Below are positions 1-8,223 of a stretch of 64,000 nucleotides of DNA, piece by piece; within the stretch, counting starts at the first letter, position 1; each line of letters starts with the position of its first letter. A program made the translations under genes and the position numbers. The notes under the pieces were generated by a model that did no database searches, was not told the origin of the DNA, and worked only from the letters and a program-made list of their open reading frames with translations. The DNA lies in the NCBI RefSeq assembly GCF_024730565.1, contig NZ_CP077725.1, positions 3,242,501 through 3,306,500 on the forward strand, given 5' to 3'. The DNA comes from Clostridium sp. CM027. GTDB lineage: Bacteria; Bacillota; Clostridia; Clostridiales; Clostridiaceae.

Positions 1-184
1 ATTTTATGTTCGCAAAAGAAGAATTTCATACTTGTTATTTTATCTCTTAGTAAAGCCTGAATGATAAAAATGATCTCAAAAGAGTGATATTGAATAAATA
101 CTTTAAATGTGTTAAAATTAGTTAAAATTGAATTAAATTAGGCGTCTATAATCGTTAACAGATACTGATTTTAGTGAGGTGACT

Positions 185-442
185 ATGAAAAAAAAATATT
201 ATTTTGAAAAAATCAGCACAATAATATGTTTATTGTTAATTTTATTTTCCACCTGGCAACAATTTCAATATAACCATACTACTTTAATTGTTGTATTCGT
301 AGTTGTGTATTCGTTACTAAAAAATAAATTTTTTAAAAATGCAGAATATGAAAATAAAAAAGATTATATTTTTAATATAATAAATATACTTTTACTTTTA
401 CCATCTTTATCTTTGATTATCTATATGGTGATTTATAGATAA
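185..442 (+). CDS. small hypothetical membrane protein
   Basis: This is an 85-residue protein I do not recognise. The ATG at 185 is chosen because GAGGTG lies just upstream; a GTG two codons earlier overlaps that Shine-Dalgarno. After a lysine-rich N-terminus there are two or three hydrophobic stretches (about residues 10-25, 33-45 and 65-83) separated by a lysine/asparagine-rich segment, which suggests a small integral membrane protein. It stands alone in an AT-rich accessory region and is followed by a terminator-like hairpin. The function is unknown. Confidence 0.6.
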   Translation: MKKKYYFEKISTIICLLLILFSTWQQFQYNHTTLIVVFVVVYSLLKNKFFKNAEYENKKDYIFNIINILLLLPSLSLIIYMVIYR

Positions 443-504
443 AATGAATATCTATATTTTGTTGGTGGTACTAAGTTAAGCTTTATTTTAAAGGAGAATT
501 TTTT

Positions 505-531
505 GAAAGGCCTTTAAAATAGGCTTTTTTT
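505..531 (+). terminator. probable terminator of the small membrane protein gene
   Basis: AAAGGCCT and AGGCTTT form a short stem with one bulged base, followed directly by a run of seven T. It lies about 60 nt after the stop codon of the upstream gene. Confidence 0.5.
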
Positions 532-571
532 AATTGTAACGGAAGTCCAAGCAGTACTTCCGTTACAATTA
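531..571. repeat. perfect 16-bp inverted repeat
   Basis: TAATTGTAACGGAAGT (531-546) is repeated as its exact reverse complement at 556-571 with a 9-nt spacer. No T-run follows on either strand, so it is not a simple terminator. It could be an operator, an RNA hairpin or the remnant of a palindromic repeat. The rest of 572-771 holds no gene; a weaker dyad with CCACTGC/GCAGTGG is at about 669-727. Confidence 0.6.
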
Positions 572-771
572 GAGAGACTTAAATAAAACAAATTCTATAT
601 TATTAGAACTGTTTTACATACCTCCAACCACTTAAAAAAAAAGAATTTCTAATATTTAAAAATTCTCAATTCCACTGCAATCAATGACACATATGCAGGA
701 TGAGAATATATTATAGCAGTGGGAGACTTTCCTTATGAAATGTTGTTAAAGGTAATAAATGTAAAAAAACA

Positions 772-799
772 TTGACATTTATCTAAATATTATTACAAT
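772..799 (+). promoter_or_regulatory. sigma-A type promoter for the membrane protein/XRE pair
   Basis: TTGACA (772-777) and TACAAT (794-799) are separated by 16 nt. Short dyads of AATGT/ACATT flank the promoter (758-762/769-773, and AAATGT 801-806/ACATTT 819-824). They would suit autoregulation by the small XRE regulator encoded downstream, which is an inference. Confidence 0.6.
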
Positions 800-839
800 A
801 AAATGTAAAGATGTATTAACATTTAGGAGGGATTTAGAA

Positions 840-1358
840 ATGACTTTAAGAGAAGATGAGCGTGTACAAAACTCTAAACGCATTGCAGTTCGCTATACTT
901 ATTTATTTGAAATACTGAGTATATCGGTTTTATGTATTCTATCAATTATGTATAAGAATTTAATATTGATGCCACCTTTATATTTATTTAACTCTTCTAT
1001 TTATGTTTCAATTTCACTTGATCCACTTATAGCCTTTATAGTGAATACACAAATTTTGTTTATGTTTGCTGCTCAAGCAATATTCAATAAGCGTTTTGGA
1101 GGAAAGAGGGAATCATTAATTAGTGGAACTGCTGGATTCAGATTTATGGATGAAAGGGAGCGGAAAGTATCAGATAAAGCTATCAGTGTAACTTTTCTTT
1201 ATATTAATATATTTCTTATCATATGGGCTGTTATTGACATTTTCATTAGTGGAAAATTAGGATTACCTCTTATAATAATTGGAGTGGTATTCATTATTTA
1301 TAACATAACTAAAGGGATAATACTTCACAACTTCAAAGAGAAATATCATGAAAAATAG
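840..1358 (+). CDS. four-helix membrane protein paired with an XRE regulator
   Basis: This is a 172-residue protein with four hydrophobic segments (about residues 22-42, 60-82, 115-133 and 140-160) and charged loops, so an integral membrane protein. A good Shine-Dalgarno, TTAGGAGGG, precedes the ATG. It overlaps the next gene, a small XRE-type regulator, so the two are co-translated. This arrangement (variable membrane protein plus about 65-aa HTH protein) is common in Firmicutes, but its role is not known to me. The protein has no catalytic motif I can see. Confidence 0.75.
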   Translation: MTLREDERVQNSKRIAVRYTYLFEILSISVLCILSIMYKNLILMPPLYLFNSSIYVSISLDPLIAFIVNTQILFMFAAQAIFNKRFGGKRESLISGTAGFRFMDERERKVSDKAISVTFLYINIFLIIWAVIDIFISGKLGLPLIIIGVVFIIYNITKGIILHNFKEKYHEK

Positions 1359-1548
1359 CATCAAAGAACATCGTAAAAGTTATAAATTAACGCAAGAGGA
1401 ATTGGCTAATAATTTAGGGGTTACTCGCCAAACAATTATAGCTATAGAAAATGATAAGTATAATCCAACATTAGAATTAGCTATGAGGTTAGCAAAGTAT
1501 TTAGATGTTAGAGTTGAAGAGCTGTTTATATTGAAAGATAAGGAATAG
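1348..1548 (+). CDS. small XRE-family transcriptional regulator
   Basis: This 66-residue protein is almost entirely one Cro/C1-type helix-turn-helix domain: the LTQEELANNLGVTRQTI segment gives helices 2-3 and EELF closes the domain. Length and sequence fit the YozG-like subgroup. Its start lies inside the end of the upstream membrane protein gene (11-nt overlap), so it is translationally coupled to it. It probably binds the dyads around the promoter at 772-799, which is an inference. Confidence 0.85.
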   Translation: MKNSIKEHRKSYKLTQEELANNLGVTRQTIIAIENDKYNPTLELAMRLAKYLDVRVEELFILKDKE

Positions 1549-1746
1549 AGATAAAGACAAACATAAAGATCTAATTTTAAAATCAATATTATATTTTTTA
1601 TTATCGCCGATGCGTATGGTATCAATAAAATCAATGATTAAGAGAATCATTAAATTTTTCGCTTTGTTACGGTATGTAACTCCCATTATTAGTAAAATAT
1701 ATTGTGGCTAATATGTAGAAAACATGTTATGATTTTATTATAAGTT

Positions 1747-1768
1747 GTATATATTATTAAAAATATAC
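1747..1768. promoter_or_regulatory. imperfect dyad upstream of the DUF3990 cassette
   Basis: GTATATATT and AAAATATAC form an imperfect inverted repeat with a 4-nt centre, about 55 nt before the first gene of the DUF3990 cassette. In AT-rich DNA this can arise by chance. It is listed as the only candidate operator seen in the 275 nt between the XRE gene and the cassette. Confidence 0.25.
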
Positions 1769-1823
1769 TTGCTGAGTTAAAAAAAGAAAATAGATTAATA
1801 CAAAAGGTTATAGGAGGACGTGT

Positions 1824-2324
1824 ATGATTGTATACCATGGTAGCAATGTGATTGTTGAGAGACCTATTTTATTAACACCAAAACGAACATTGGATTTTGG
1901 TACAGGTTTTTATACAACAACAAATAAAAATCAGGCAATAAGTTTTGCCCATAAAGTAATGCTTAGAAATGATAGTAAAACTAAAGCAGTTAGTATGTAT
2001 GAGATTGATTTTGACAACATAAAAAATATAGTTGAAGTGCTAAAATTCGACGAGCTTGATGGAGACTGGCTGGATTTTGTTTTTTCTAATAGACAGGGTA
2101 TGTATAGCGGAAAACAGTATGATGTGATAATTGGAGCAGTAGCTGATGATACTATATATAGGGTTTTCAGTTTGTATGAAGCAGGACTCTTGGATAGAGA
2201 AGAAACTCTCAAGAGATTGAAGATTAAAAAATTATATGATCAAGTTACCTTTTGTACAGAGAAGGCATTGACCTATTTGCATTATATTGGTCAGTTAAAT
2301 ACTGATATAGAGGAGGATATATGA
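1824..2324 (+). CDS. DUF3990 family protein, ADP-ribosyltransferase-like
   Basis: This 166-residue protein matches the DUF3990 family as I know it. It has YHGSN at residues 4-8, DFGTGFYTT at about 25-33 followed by AISFA, and [11 protein letters not shown] at about 99-109. The H...Y spacing resembles ADP-ribosyltransferase folds, where the HG histidine and the GFYTT tyrosine bind NAD. The third catalytic residue is not clear to me, so activity is not assured. A strong Shine-Dalgarno (ATAGGAGG) precedes the ATG. It overlaps the next gene by 4 nt and heads a three-gene cassette ending in a DUF3791 protein. A toxin or effector modifying a host target is plausible by inference. Confidence 0.8.
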   Translation: MIVYHGSNVIVERPILLTPKRTLDFGTGFYTTTNKNQAISFAHKVMLRNDSKTKAVSMYEIDFDNIKNIVEVLKFDELDGDWLDFVFSNRQGMYSGKQYDVIIGAVADDTIYRVFSLYEAGLLDREETLKRLKIKKLYDQVTFCTEKALTYLHYIGQLNTDIEEDI

Positions 2325-2566
2325 TGAGTGAATCGAAAGAATTTCAAGCTATTTTACAAGTGATCGTATCTCGCTTGGTACAAATAATTGCCAAAGAGAT
2401 GAATATTTCTGATAAGGATGCATTAAATAATTTTTATTCATCAAAGCTTTATGAAAAGCTGGAGCAAGAGGAGACGAAAGTTTGGCATTTAAGTGTGCCT
2501 ACCCTTTATAGTCTCTATGTTGAAGAAATAAAAACAGGTAAAATTATTTTTCCAGAGGAGGCATAA
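2321..2566 (+). CDS. small middle protein of the DUF3990-DUF3791 cassette
   Basis: This 81-residue acidic, helical protein has no signal peptide or membrane segment. It is read with a 4-nt overlap from the DUF3990 gene (GAGGAGG Shine-Dalgarno; ATG at 2321 or 2324) and is followed after one base by the DUF3791 gene. Features seen are a helical N-terminal half and a C-terminal [19 protein letters not shown] segment ending in FPEEA. I know similar small proteins beside DUF3990 genes but no named family. It may be an antitoxin or adaptor, which is an inference from position and size. Confidence 0.7.
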   Translation: MMSESKEFQAILQVIVSRLVQIIAKEMNISDKDALNNFYSSKLYEKLEQEETKVWHLSVPTLYSLYVEEIKTGKIIFPEEA

Positions 2567-2567
2567 A

Positions 2568-2792
2568 ATGGAACAAAAATTAGACTTTTTAGTATATTGT
2601 ATAGAAAATTATAAAAATGAAAAAGGTTTAAAAGGCAAGGAAGCTTTAGAGTTTTTTAACAGATATCGTGTTTTTGATTATATTGATGCGAGCTATGAAG
2701 CTTTGCATACCACTGGAAGAGAATATATTATAGAAGACCTTAGTATTTACATTAATTCAAAGCAAAAGGTTGATTCAGGGATTGCACATTAA
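2568..2792 (+). CDS. DUF3791 family protein
   Basis: This 74-residue protein has the DUF3791 pattern: FLVYCIENYKNEKG at the N-terminus, then KEALEFFNRYRVFDYI, then LHTTGREYIIEDLSIYI. The family is often encoded beside DUF3990 genes. The Shine-Dalgarno GAGGAGG lies inside the end of the preceding gene and the genes are one base apart, so all three form one operon. Its role is unproven. The fixed neighbourhood suggests it counteracts or assists the ADP-ribosyltransferase-like protein. Confidence 0.8.
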   Translation: MEQKLDFLVYCIENYKNEKGLKGKEALEFFNRYRVFDYIDASYEALHTTGREYIIEDLSIYINSKQKVDSGIAH

Positions 2793-2812
2793 TAATTTAA
2801 AAATTTCAGAGC

Positions 2813-2918
2813 CTTAGAGAATGCTATAACAAAAAGTATATATTGCTGAAATGCGCTCACGTCGCTAAGTGTTCGAACGCATTCTACGCAATATATACTT
2901 TTGTTAGCATTCTCTAAG
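2813..2918. repeat. family A palindromic repeat, copy 1
   Basis: The left arm (2813-2846) and right arm (2888-2918) are near-exact inverted copies containing AAAAGTATATATTGC/GCAATATATACTTTT and CTTAGAGAATGCTA/TAGCATTCTCTAAG. The loop of about 40 nt is GC-richer. Related copies lie at 4317, 11923, 26273 and a half copy at 63687. It sits right after the DUF3791 gene and may act as a bidirectional terminator. Confidence 0.75.
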
Positions 2919-3162
2919 AAAAAGAATTAAGTCTAAAAATTCACATTATGCTCTTTCCATTTTTAATTTTAGTGGGTACAGTTACTTTTGAGTAATTATT
3001 ACCATGAAGAGAGTAAGAGAAAAACGGTATTAGCGAAGAGTAATTATATTAACAAACAGTCGCTTTTAGGTTGCTATAGTAATTGCAACCGTAAGTTGAC
3101 AAGAAAGCAAATGGAAATTGCTAGTATGCTAGCTGATGTTAGGGTATTATTTAGGTGGGGTG

Positions 3163-3554
3163 ATGAAGTTGAGTTTTTCAGAAAAATTACAAACGTTAAG
3201 AAAAGAAAAAGGTTTGTCACAAGAACAACTTGGAGAGGTATTAAATGTATCTCGTCAGTCAATATCGAAATGGGAGTCTGACAAACGTATCCGGAAATAA
3301 ACAAACTTATAATATTGAGTGATTTATTTGAAATAACGTTAGATGATCTAGTGAAGGATAAAAATACAGGGTGTACTGATAGTGTGGATGATGAAAGGGA
3401 AGAAGATGAAGAAGGTAGTGGGCTAATGATTGGTTGTATGATGGTAGGGGCAGCCATTGGACTTATTACAGGAAATGCTAATTGGTATGCAATAGGTGCT
3501 TTTGGGGGTATTGGAGTTACTTATATCTTTAAAGGATTTAAAAGAAAAATTTAA
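3163..3554 (+). pseudogene. XRE-family regulator with C-terminal membrane segment, frameshifted
   Basis: From ATG 3163 (Shine-Dalgarno AGGTGGGG) the frame encodes an XRE helix-turn-helix (LRKEKGLSQEQLGEVLNVS..SISKWESDK) and stops at 3298. Near 3290-3291 one base appears to be missing: the next frame continues exactly where the family should (PEINKLIILSDLFEITLDDLV) and runs to 3554. That part has an acidic linker and a hydrophobic, glycine-rich segment (about GLMIGCMMVGAAIGLITG). The intact protein would be about 130 residues. Either the gene is inactivated or the assembly has a single-base error. An IR GGTTGC/GCAACC lies upstream at 3069-3090. Confidence 0.8.
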
Positions 3555-3645
3555 ATAAAATAATAAATTTCAAAATTTAGGTTAAATTTATCCTAAACAT
3601 GATATAATAAGTATATAAGAACTAAAAATAATGGGAGGGATAAAT

Positions 3646-3888
3646 ATGTTAGTGAACACTCAAAAGATAGTTTCGATATCAGAAGCTAATCAGAATTTTT
3701 CTAAAATAGCAAAATTAGTAGATGTGGACAAATCTGTAGTTATAATGAAAAATAATAAACCTAAATATATTCTTTTAGATTTTGAGGAGTTTAGTAAAGA
3801 GTCAATATCATCGGAAGAAAAATTAGATGAAATTGCCGATAGAATATTATTTGAAAATTTAGAAGCATTTAATGAGTTAGCTAAATGA
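3646..3888 (+). CDS. phd: Phd/YefM-type antitoxin
   Basis: This protein of about 80 residues has the Phd/YefM fold signature: VSISEANQNFSKIAKLVD at the N-terminus, then VVIMKNNKPKYILLDFEEF, then an acidic helical tail that would wrap the toxin. The ATG at 3646 is preferred over the in-frame ATG at 3631 because GGGAGGG lies just before it. It overlaps the Doc toxin gene by 4 nt. In the family, the antitoxin blocks Doc and represses the operon. The AT-rich stretch just upstream probably holds the promoter. Confidence 0.88.
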   Translation: MLVNTQKIVSISEANQNFSKIAKLVDVDKSVVIMKNNKPKYILLDFEEFSKESISSEEKLDEIADRILFENLEAFNELAK

Positions 3889-4268
3889 AGTATATAACAA
3901 TTGAATATGTATTGAAACTGCATGAAAAGTTGATATTGGCTACTGGTGGTTCAAATGGAATAAGAGATATGGAACTTTTAAAATCATCAATTGAAAACTC
4001 AAAAACAACATTTGGTGGAGAAGATTTATACAAAAGCATTGAGGAAAAATGTTCTAATATATGCTATAGCATAATAAATAATCATACGTTTATAGATGGA
4101 AACAAAAGAACAGGCATATATGTAATGTTAATTTTATTGGAATATAATGGAATTAAATTATTGTTTACACAAAAGGAATTAATGGATTTAGGATTAGGTA
4201 TAGCAAAAGGAGAATTAGAACAGAAAAAAATATCTGAGTGGATAAAAAATCATAGAGACGTCTGCTAA
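3885..4268 (+). CDS. doc: Doc-type toxin (Fic fold)
   Basis: This 127-residue protein carries the Fic/Doc core motif HTFIDGNKRTG at about residues 66-76, the Doc form of HxFx(D/E)GN(K/G)R. Length and the N-terminal helix (YVLKLHEKLILATGG) fit Doc. Family members phosphorylate EF-Tu and arrest translation. It overlaps the antitoxin gene by 4 nt, giving the usual antitoxin-first order. The key histidine, aspartate, asparagine and arginine are all present, so it is likely active. A family A repeat follows 48 nt after the stop. Confidence 0.9.
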   Translation: MKYITIEYVLKLHEKLILATGGSNGIRDMELLKSSIENSKTTFGGEDLYKSIEEKCSNICYSIINNHTFIDGNKRTGIYVMLILLEYNGIKLLFTQKELMDLGLGIAKGELEQKKISEWIKNHRDVC

Positions 4269-4316
4269 CAAAATGGTATTTTATGACGAAATTGCCTATG
4301 GGTACAGAATGTTTGA

Positions 4317-4395
4317 GCAAAAAAAGTATATATTACGTATAATGCATTGTAGTTCTTAGTGAAGTGAATGCATTAATAGTAATATATACTTTTTT
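4317..4395. repeat. family A palindromic repeat, copy 2
   Basis: AAAAAGTATATATTAC and GTAATATATACTTTTT are arms of an imperfect palindrome with inner TAATGCATT/AATGCATTA pairing. It ends in a T-rich tract and lies between the convergent doc and ynfA-type genes, where it could terminate both. It is nearly identical to copy 4 at 26273. Confidence 0.75.
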
Positions 4396-4400
4396 CTTTT

Positions 4401-4736
4401 CTATCCTCTTGGAGCATACATAATGATAATAACCCCAATTAGTGCAATGCCTCCGCCAATTAAATCAAATCTGTCTGGGAGTACGTTATCAACTTTCCAT
4501 CCCCACAAGATTGAAAGGACAATAAATATTCCCCCATAAGTTGCATATACTCTGCCAAAGTTAGCATTTTGAGGCTGTAGTGTAGGAATAATGCCATATA
4601 ATATCAATAATATCGAGCCTACAACTCCATACCAAAGACTTTTACCCTCGCGTAAAAATAACCAAACAAGATATCCTCCGCCTATTTCAAATATACCTGC
4701 TAGCACAAAATAGAAAACTGACTTTATAATTTCCAA
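4401..4736 (-). CDS. YnfA family (UPF0060) membrane protein
   Basis: This 111-residue protein has four hydrophobic helices and the UPF0060/YnfA signature: [18 protein letters not shown] near the N-terminus, [12 protein letters not shown] in the middle and [13 protein letters not shown] at the end. The family is related to small multidrug resistance-type transporters, but its substrate is not firmly known. The start is TTG at 4736 with AAGGAG upstream. It is the only minus-strand gene here and ends against the family A repeat. Confidence 0.88.
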   Translation of the reverse strand: MEIIKSVFYFVLAGIFEIGGGYLVWLFLREGKSLWYGVVGSILLILYGIIPTLQPQNANFGRVYATYGGIFIVLSILWGWKVDNVLPDRFDLIGGGIALIGVIIIMYAPRG

Positions 4737-4905
4737 ATGTATATCTCCTTACCTATTTATGATTTTAAGACACATTTAGATATTATATCATGAATATATA
4801 TATGTTTAATGATAATGATATTGGAAATGTTTATTGAAATTCGATATAATGAAACAAAGACGTAATAGTATATTAAGAAAAATTAAGGAAGACGGAGGGG
4901 AGTAT

Positions 4906-5709
4906 ATGTCTAAACAAGTAATAATTGTTTTAATTCTTACGGTTGTCATTTCCATAATTTCAACACTGGCCTATTCTGTAAGAATTGTTGGTGTAAGAAC
5001 GGGAAGAATAGCGGTATCTTTTGCGGTATTTAATATTTTTTCGTTAATTTCTAGAACTGCAAATACAGTACAAGCACCATTACTAGCTAAAAGGATTGAA
5101 GAGACTATAAAAGCCGGGGACCCTCAAAGTTTATTATCTACATTTAGATGGATTCTATTTTCTACAACAATAGCAACAATTATTGGCGCAGCACTCATGC
5201 CAACATTTATAAAAATTTTTGGAAAACTTGTAGAATCATTTAGTTATAATCGTTCTATAGCTAAATTGTTATTACACTCGTTTTCAAAATCAGGAATAGA
5301 GCAGTTTAAAAGTAGTGTTACAAAACCTAGAAAAGAAAATTTGGGACAATTTAAAAGTTTTAAAATGATACCTAAGAAAATAGTTTTAATTAACACCATA
5401 GCCTTTTCAATATTAACTGTTGGTGTTTTAGCATCATTGTATGCAGGATGTTTAAATCCAGAACTAAGAAGTACATGCAGTACATTATCAGGTGTGATAA
5501 CGGGCATGGCAGCAATACTTATGGTTATATTCGTAGATCCATATATATCGATTCTGACAGACGATGTACTAAAAGGAGAATGTAGTCAATTGCAATTTGA
5601 TAGATGTATAATTTTTATTGTTGGAGGATTGATAGTGGGTACTATTTTAGCCCAGCTTTTATTAGTTCCAGCAGCACATATAATATCTTTTATAGCCAAA
5701 GCAATTTAA
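4906..5709 (+). CDS. amj: Amj-type lipid II flippase
   Basis: This 267-residue polytopic membrane protein matches Amj (formerly YdaH, DUF2837). It has the N-terminal VRTGRIAVSFAVFNIFSLISRTANTVQAPLLAK segment, FRWILFSTTIATIIGAALMPTF, and C-terminal hydrophobic helices. Amj moves lipid-linked peptidoglycan precursors across the membrane and can replace MurJ in Bacillus. The start ATG 4906 follows GGAGGGG; an upstream in-frame extension to 4834 lacks a ribosome site. Length fits the family (about 270 residues). No neighbour is functionally linked, so it is probably its own unit. Confidence 0.88.
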   Translation: MSKQVIIVLILTVVISIISTLAYSVRIVGVRTGRIAVSFAVFNIFSLISRTANTVQAPLLAKRIEETIKAGDPQSLLSTFRWILFSTTIATIIGAALMPTFIKIFGKLVESFSYNRSIAKLLLHSFSKSGIEQFKSSVTKPRKENLGQFKSFKMIPKKIVLINTIAFSILTVGVLASLYAGCLNPELRSTCSTLSGVITGMAAILMVIFVDPYISILTDDVLKGECSQLQFDRCIIFIVGGLIVGTILAQLLLVPAAHIISFIAKAI

Positions 5710-5914
5710 AATAAAATTTAAAAACACGAATCAACAATTTTTATTTATAAAAAAATGACAAGTGTGTTGTTTTGATGAGGGAAGAGTATGTATGATATAA
5801 AGGCATACTTTATGTTATAATTAAAACTCAATTGTAACTTAATATATCATAATATTAAAAAAAAAATTTTTGTTTAGATTCTAAAATATAATTTGTATGA
5901 AAGGTGAAATTCTA

Positions 5915-6694
5915 ATGAAGAAAAAGCATCTATTAATAATAGCTTTAATAATTAGTTTGATATTTGGGGCTTATAATTTTCTTAGTTTAAAGCAGCAAGA
6001 AAAAACTGCGACTGAATTATTTATATCCAGTTTATCTCAAACCCAAACTTGTTTTGCACAGGACTACAGTAAACTAAACGAGAATGAAAAAAAATATTAC
6101 TATATAAAGGCTGCATCTAACCTACATACAGCTTTGAATTTATTAAATTCGACTTCGTATGCTAATGTTGAGAATAGTAATGAATTATTTAACGCGATAA
6201 ATGAACTTAATTCCTGTATATCAGAAAATAATACAACTAATAGTAGGTGGAAAGCTGTTACTGAAAAGAGGGAACTTATATATAATTATTTACATTATAT
6301 AGTTATAAATCCTAATGACAAAAGTAATTGCAAAGCACTTTCTAGACTTGCAAATAATTTACGTTTAGACATTGAAGATGTTTTAATTAATTATGAAGGT
6401 AAGAGTCCAAATTGGGCTGTAGGGTATAAAATCGATGGTAATGAAAACTCACATGACACATATTATACATTTAAGTACACTGGGATAAATGGTAAGTTGG
6501 TAAAAGATGTTAAATACTCTATAGATACGTATAATGAAGGAGAAAGTGGCGAATTTAAAAATCATAATAGCAAGGTGCATGCTGGCATATTGAAACTGAC
6601 GGCAGGACTTCCAAAAGCTACTGATAGGGATATGTTAGTTAAGATAGAATGGAATGGGAAAAAAGAGTCGTTAATATTAAAAAAGTCTAAATAA
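5915..6694 (+). CDS. membrane-anchored or secreted hypothetical protein
   Basis: This 259-residue protein is not recognised. The ATG at 5915 follows AAAGGTG; an ATG 18 nt upstream overlaps that site. A lysine-rich start and hydrophobic helix (HLLIIALIISLIFGAYNFL) form a signal anchor or signal peptide, and the remainder is hydrophilic. Residues about 30-130 look helical and asparagine-rich. The C-terminal part (about 160-255) looks like a beta-rich domain. It stands alone between amj and thyA. Confidence 0.7.
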   Translation: MKKKHLLIIALIISLIFGAYNFLSLKQQEKTATELFISSLSQTQTCFAQDYSKLNENEKKYYYIKAASNLHTALNLLNSTSYANVENSNELFNAINELNSCISENNTTNSRWKAVTEKRELIYNYLHYIVINPNDKSNCKALSRLANNLRLDIEDVLINYEGKSPNWAVGYKIDGNENSHDTYYTFKYTGINGKLVKDVKYSIDTYNEGESGEFKNHNSKVHAGILKLTAGLPKATDRDMLVKIEWNGKKESLILKKSK

Positions 6695-6789
6695 AGGCTG
6701 AGCTATATAATAAAAAAGAAATATAGAAAGGAAGTGAATATTTAGTGGGCTTGGATACTTAATGGATACTTTCTCACTAATGATAAATT

Positions 6790-7587
6790 ATGTCAAATGA
6801 AATGGATAGACAATATATTAAAATGGCAGAGAAAATTATTAAAAAAGGATATTATGACCAAAATCGTACTGGGGTTGCAACTTTAAAACTTCCTCACCAA
6901 ATTATGCAATTTGATTTAGAAGAAGAATTTCCAATATTAACGACTAAATTTGTTGCGTTTAAAACTGCAGTAAAAGAATTGCTTTGGATTTTCAAAGACC
7001 AATCTAATGATGTTAAAAAACTTCAAGAACAAAATGTACATATATGGGATGAATGGGCTTTGGAAGATGGCACAATAGGGAAGGCGTATGGTTTTCAAAT
7101 AGCTAAGTATCACCAAATTGATACACTTATTGAGGCTTTAAAAAAGAATCCTCAAGACCGAAGAATGATGATGAACTTATGGAATATAGAAGATCTTCCT
7201 GAAATGGCGCTTCAACCTTGCTGTTTTTTAACTATGTGGGATGTAACTGATGGAAGGCTGAATTGTATGTTAATACAAAGGTCTGGAGATACGGCACTCG
7301 GAATTCCATTTAACACAAGTCAATATGCATCATTAGTTCATATGATAGCACATGTTACAGGACTCAAAGCAGGATTATTTACTCATGTTATAAATAATGC
7401 ACATGTATATGAAAATCATATTGAAGGTTTAAAATTACAGATTTCAAGAAAAGAAGAAGCTTTAGAAGCACCTAAGATTTGGATTAATCCAGAAATTAAA
7501 AGCTTTTATGACTTTACGCCTGAAGATGTTAAACTAATAGATTATAAACACCTTGGGAAAATAAATATGGGGAGTGTGGCTGTATAA
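6790..7587 (+). CDS. thyA: thymidylate synthase
   Basis: ThyA makes dTMP from dUMP using methylene-tetrahydrofolate. The 265-residue protein has the N-terminal phosphate-binding arginine ([10 protein letters not shown]26), the catalytic cysteine in LQPCCF (C144), [13 protein letters not shown] and [10 protein letters not shown]. The residue after the catalytic cysteine is cysteine rather than the more usual histidine, which is a tolerated position. The stop codon overlaps the ATG of the dihydrofolate reductase gene by one base, so the folate cycle pair is coupled. The ribosome site is weak; the ATG at 6790 is chosen by family length. Confidence 0.95.
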   Translation: MSNEMDRQYIKMAEKIIKKGYYDQNRTGVATLKLPHQIMQFDLEEEFPILTTKFVAFKTAVKELLWIFKDQSNDVKKLQEQNVHIWDEWALEDGTIGKAYGFQIAKYHQIDTLIEALKKNPQDRRMMMNLWNIEDLPEMALQPCCFLTMWDVTDGRLNCMLIQRSGDTALGIPFNTSQYASLVHMIAHVTGLKAGLFTHVINNAHVYENHIEGLKLQISRKEEALEAPKIWINPEIKSFYDFTPEDVKLIDYKHLGKINMGSVAV

Positions 7588-8087
7588 TGCTTACGTGTAT
7601 TGTTGCTATTGGAGAAAATTTTGCTATAGGGAAAAATAATAAATTACTTTGGCATTTTTCAAAAGATTTAAAAAGATTCAAACAGATTACAAGTGGAAAT
7701 ACTATTATAATGGGAAGAAAGACATTTGAATCTCTTCCGGGTATTCTTCCTCAAAGACACCATATAGTTATTACTCAAAATAAGGATTTTGTAGTAAATG
7801 ATGAACGAGTTACTGTTTTAAATTCTAAGGAAGAATTATTAGAAACTTTAGAAGACAGTAAAGAATATTTTGTTATAGGGGGAGGAGAGATTTATAAGTT
7901 ATTATTGCCCCATTGTAACAAAATACATTTAACAAAAGTGCATAAGGAATATGATGCTGAGGTATTCTTCCCAGAGCTGAATTATTTGGAGTGGAATATT
8001 AGAGAAGAAGAAACTGGTTATATTGATGATGATAAAGCAGCACCATACAGTTTTTTAACACTGGAACGTATTACTTTAGTAAAATAA
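7587..8087 (+). CDS. dfrA: dihydrofolate reductase
   Basis: This 166-residue DHFR regenerates tetrahydrofolate from the dihydrofolate that ThyA produces. Visible motifs are IVAIGENFAIGKNNKLLWHFSKDLKRFK (substrate site; the usual acidic residue is the D of KDLKRFK), TIIMGRKTFESLP (NADPH phosphate binding) and FVIGGGEIYKLLLP (nicotinamide loop). It starts at ATG 7587 within the thyA stop codon. A stem-loop follows at 8101-8136. Confidence 0.95.
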   Translation: MLTCIVAIGENFAIGKNNKLLWHFSKDLKRFKQITSGNTIIMGRKTFESLPGILPQRHHIVITQNKDFVVNDERVTVLNSKEELLETLEDSKEYFVIGGGEIYKLLLPHCNKIHLTKVHKEYDAEVFFPELNYLEWNIREEETGYIDDDKAAPYSFLTLERITLVK

Positions 8088-8100
8088 TAGTTTATAAAAT

Positions 8101-8136
8101 AACAAAATGACTTAGAGAAATCTAAGGTATTTTGTT
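8101..8136 (+). terminator. stem-loop after dfrA
   Basis: AACAAAAT and CTTAG pair with CTAAG and ATTTTGTT across a short loop, forming a two-part stem. The T-run after it is poor (ATAATGTTTTC), so this may be a weak terminator. Confidence 0.5.
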
Positions 8137-8223
8137 ATAATGTTTTCTATTACATTATATATTAGATACATAGCCATTAATAGGTAATCACATAAATGAG
8201 TATAAAAGGAAGAAAGTGAATAT

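Noticed and set aside
2988-3281. 97-codon open frame on the plus strand before the broken XRE gene
   Set aside because: It overlaps the real XRE helix-turn-helix frame, starts with TTG without a ribosome site and has no family resemblance.
6790-7587. Cysteine in place of the histidine after the catalytic cysteine of ThyA
   Set aside because: The position is variable in the family and all other active-site residues are present, so activity is not in doubt.
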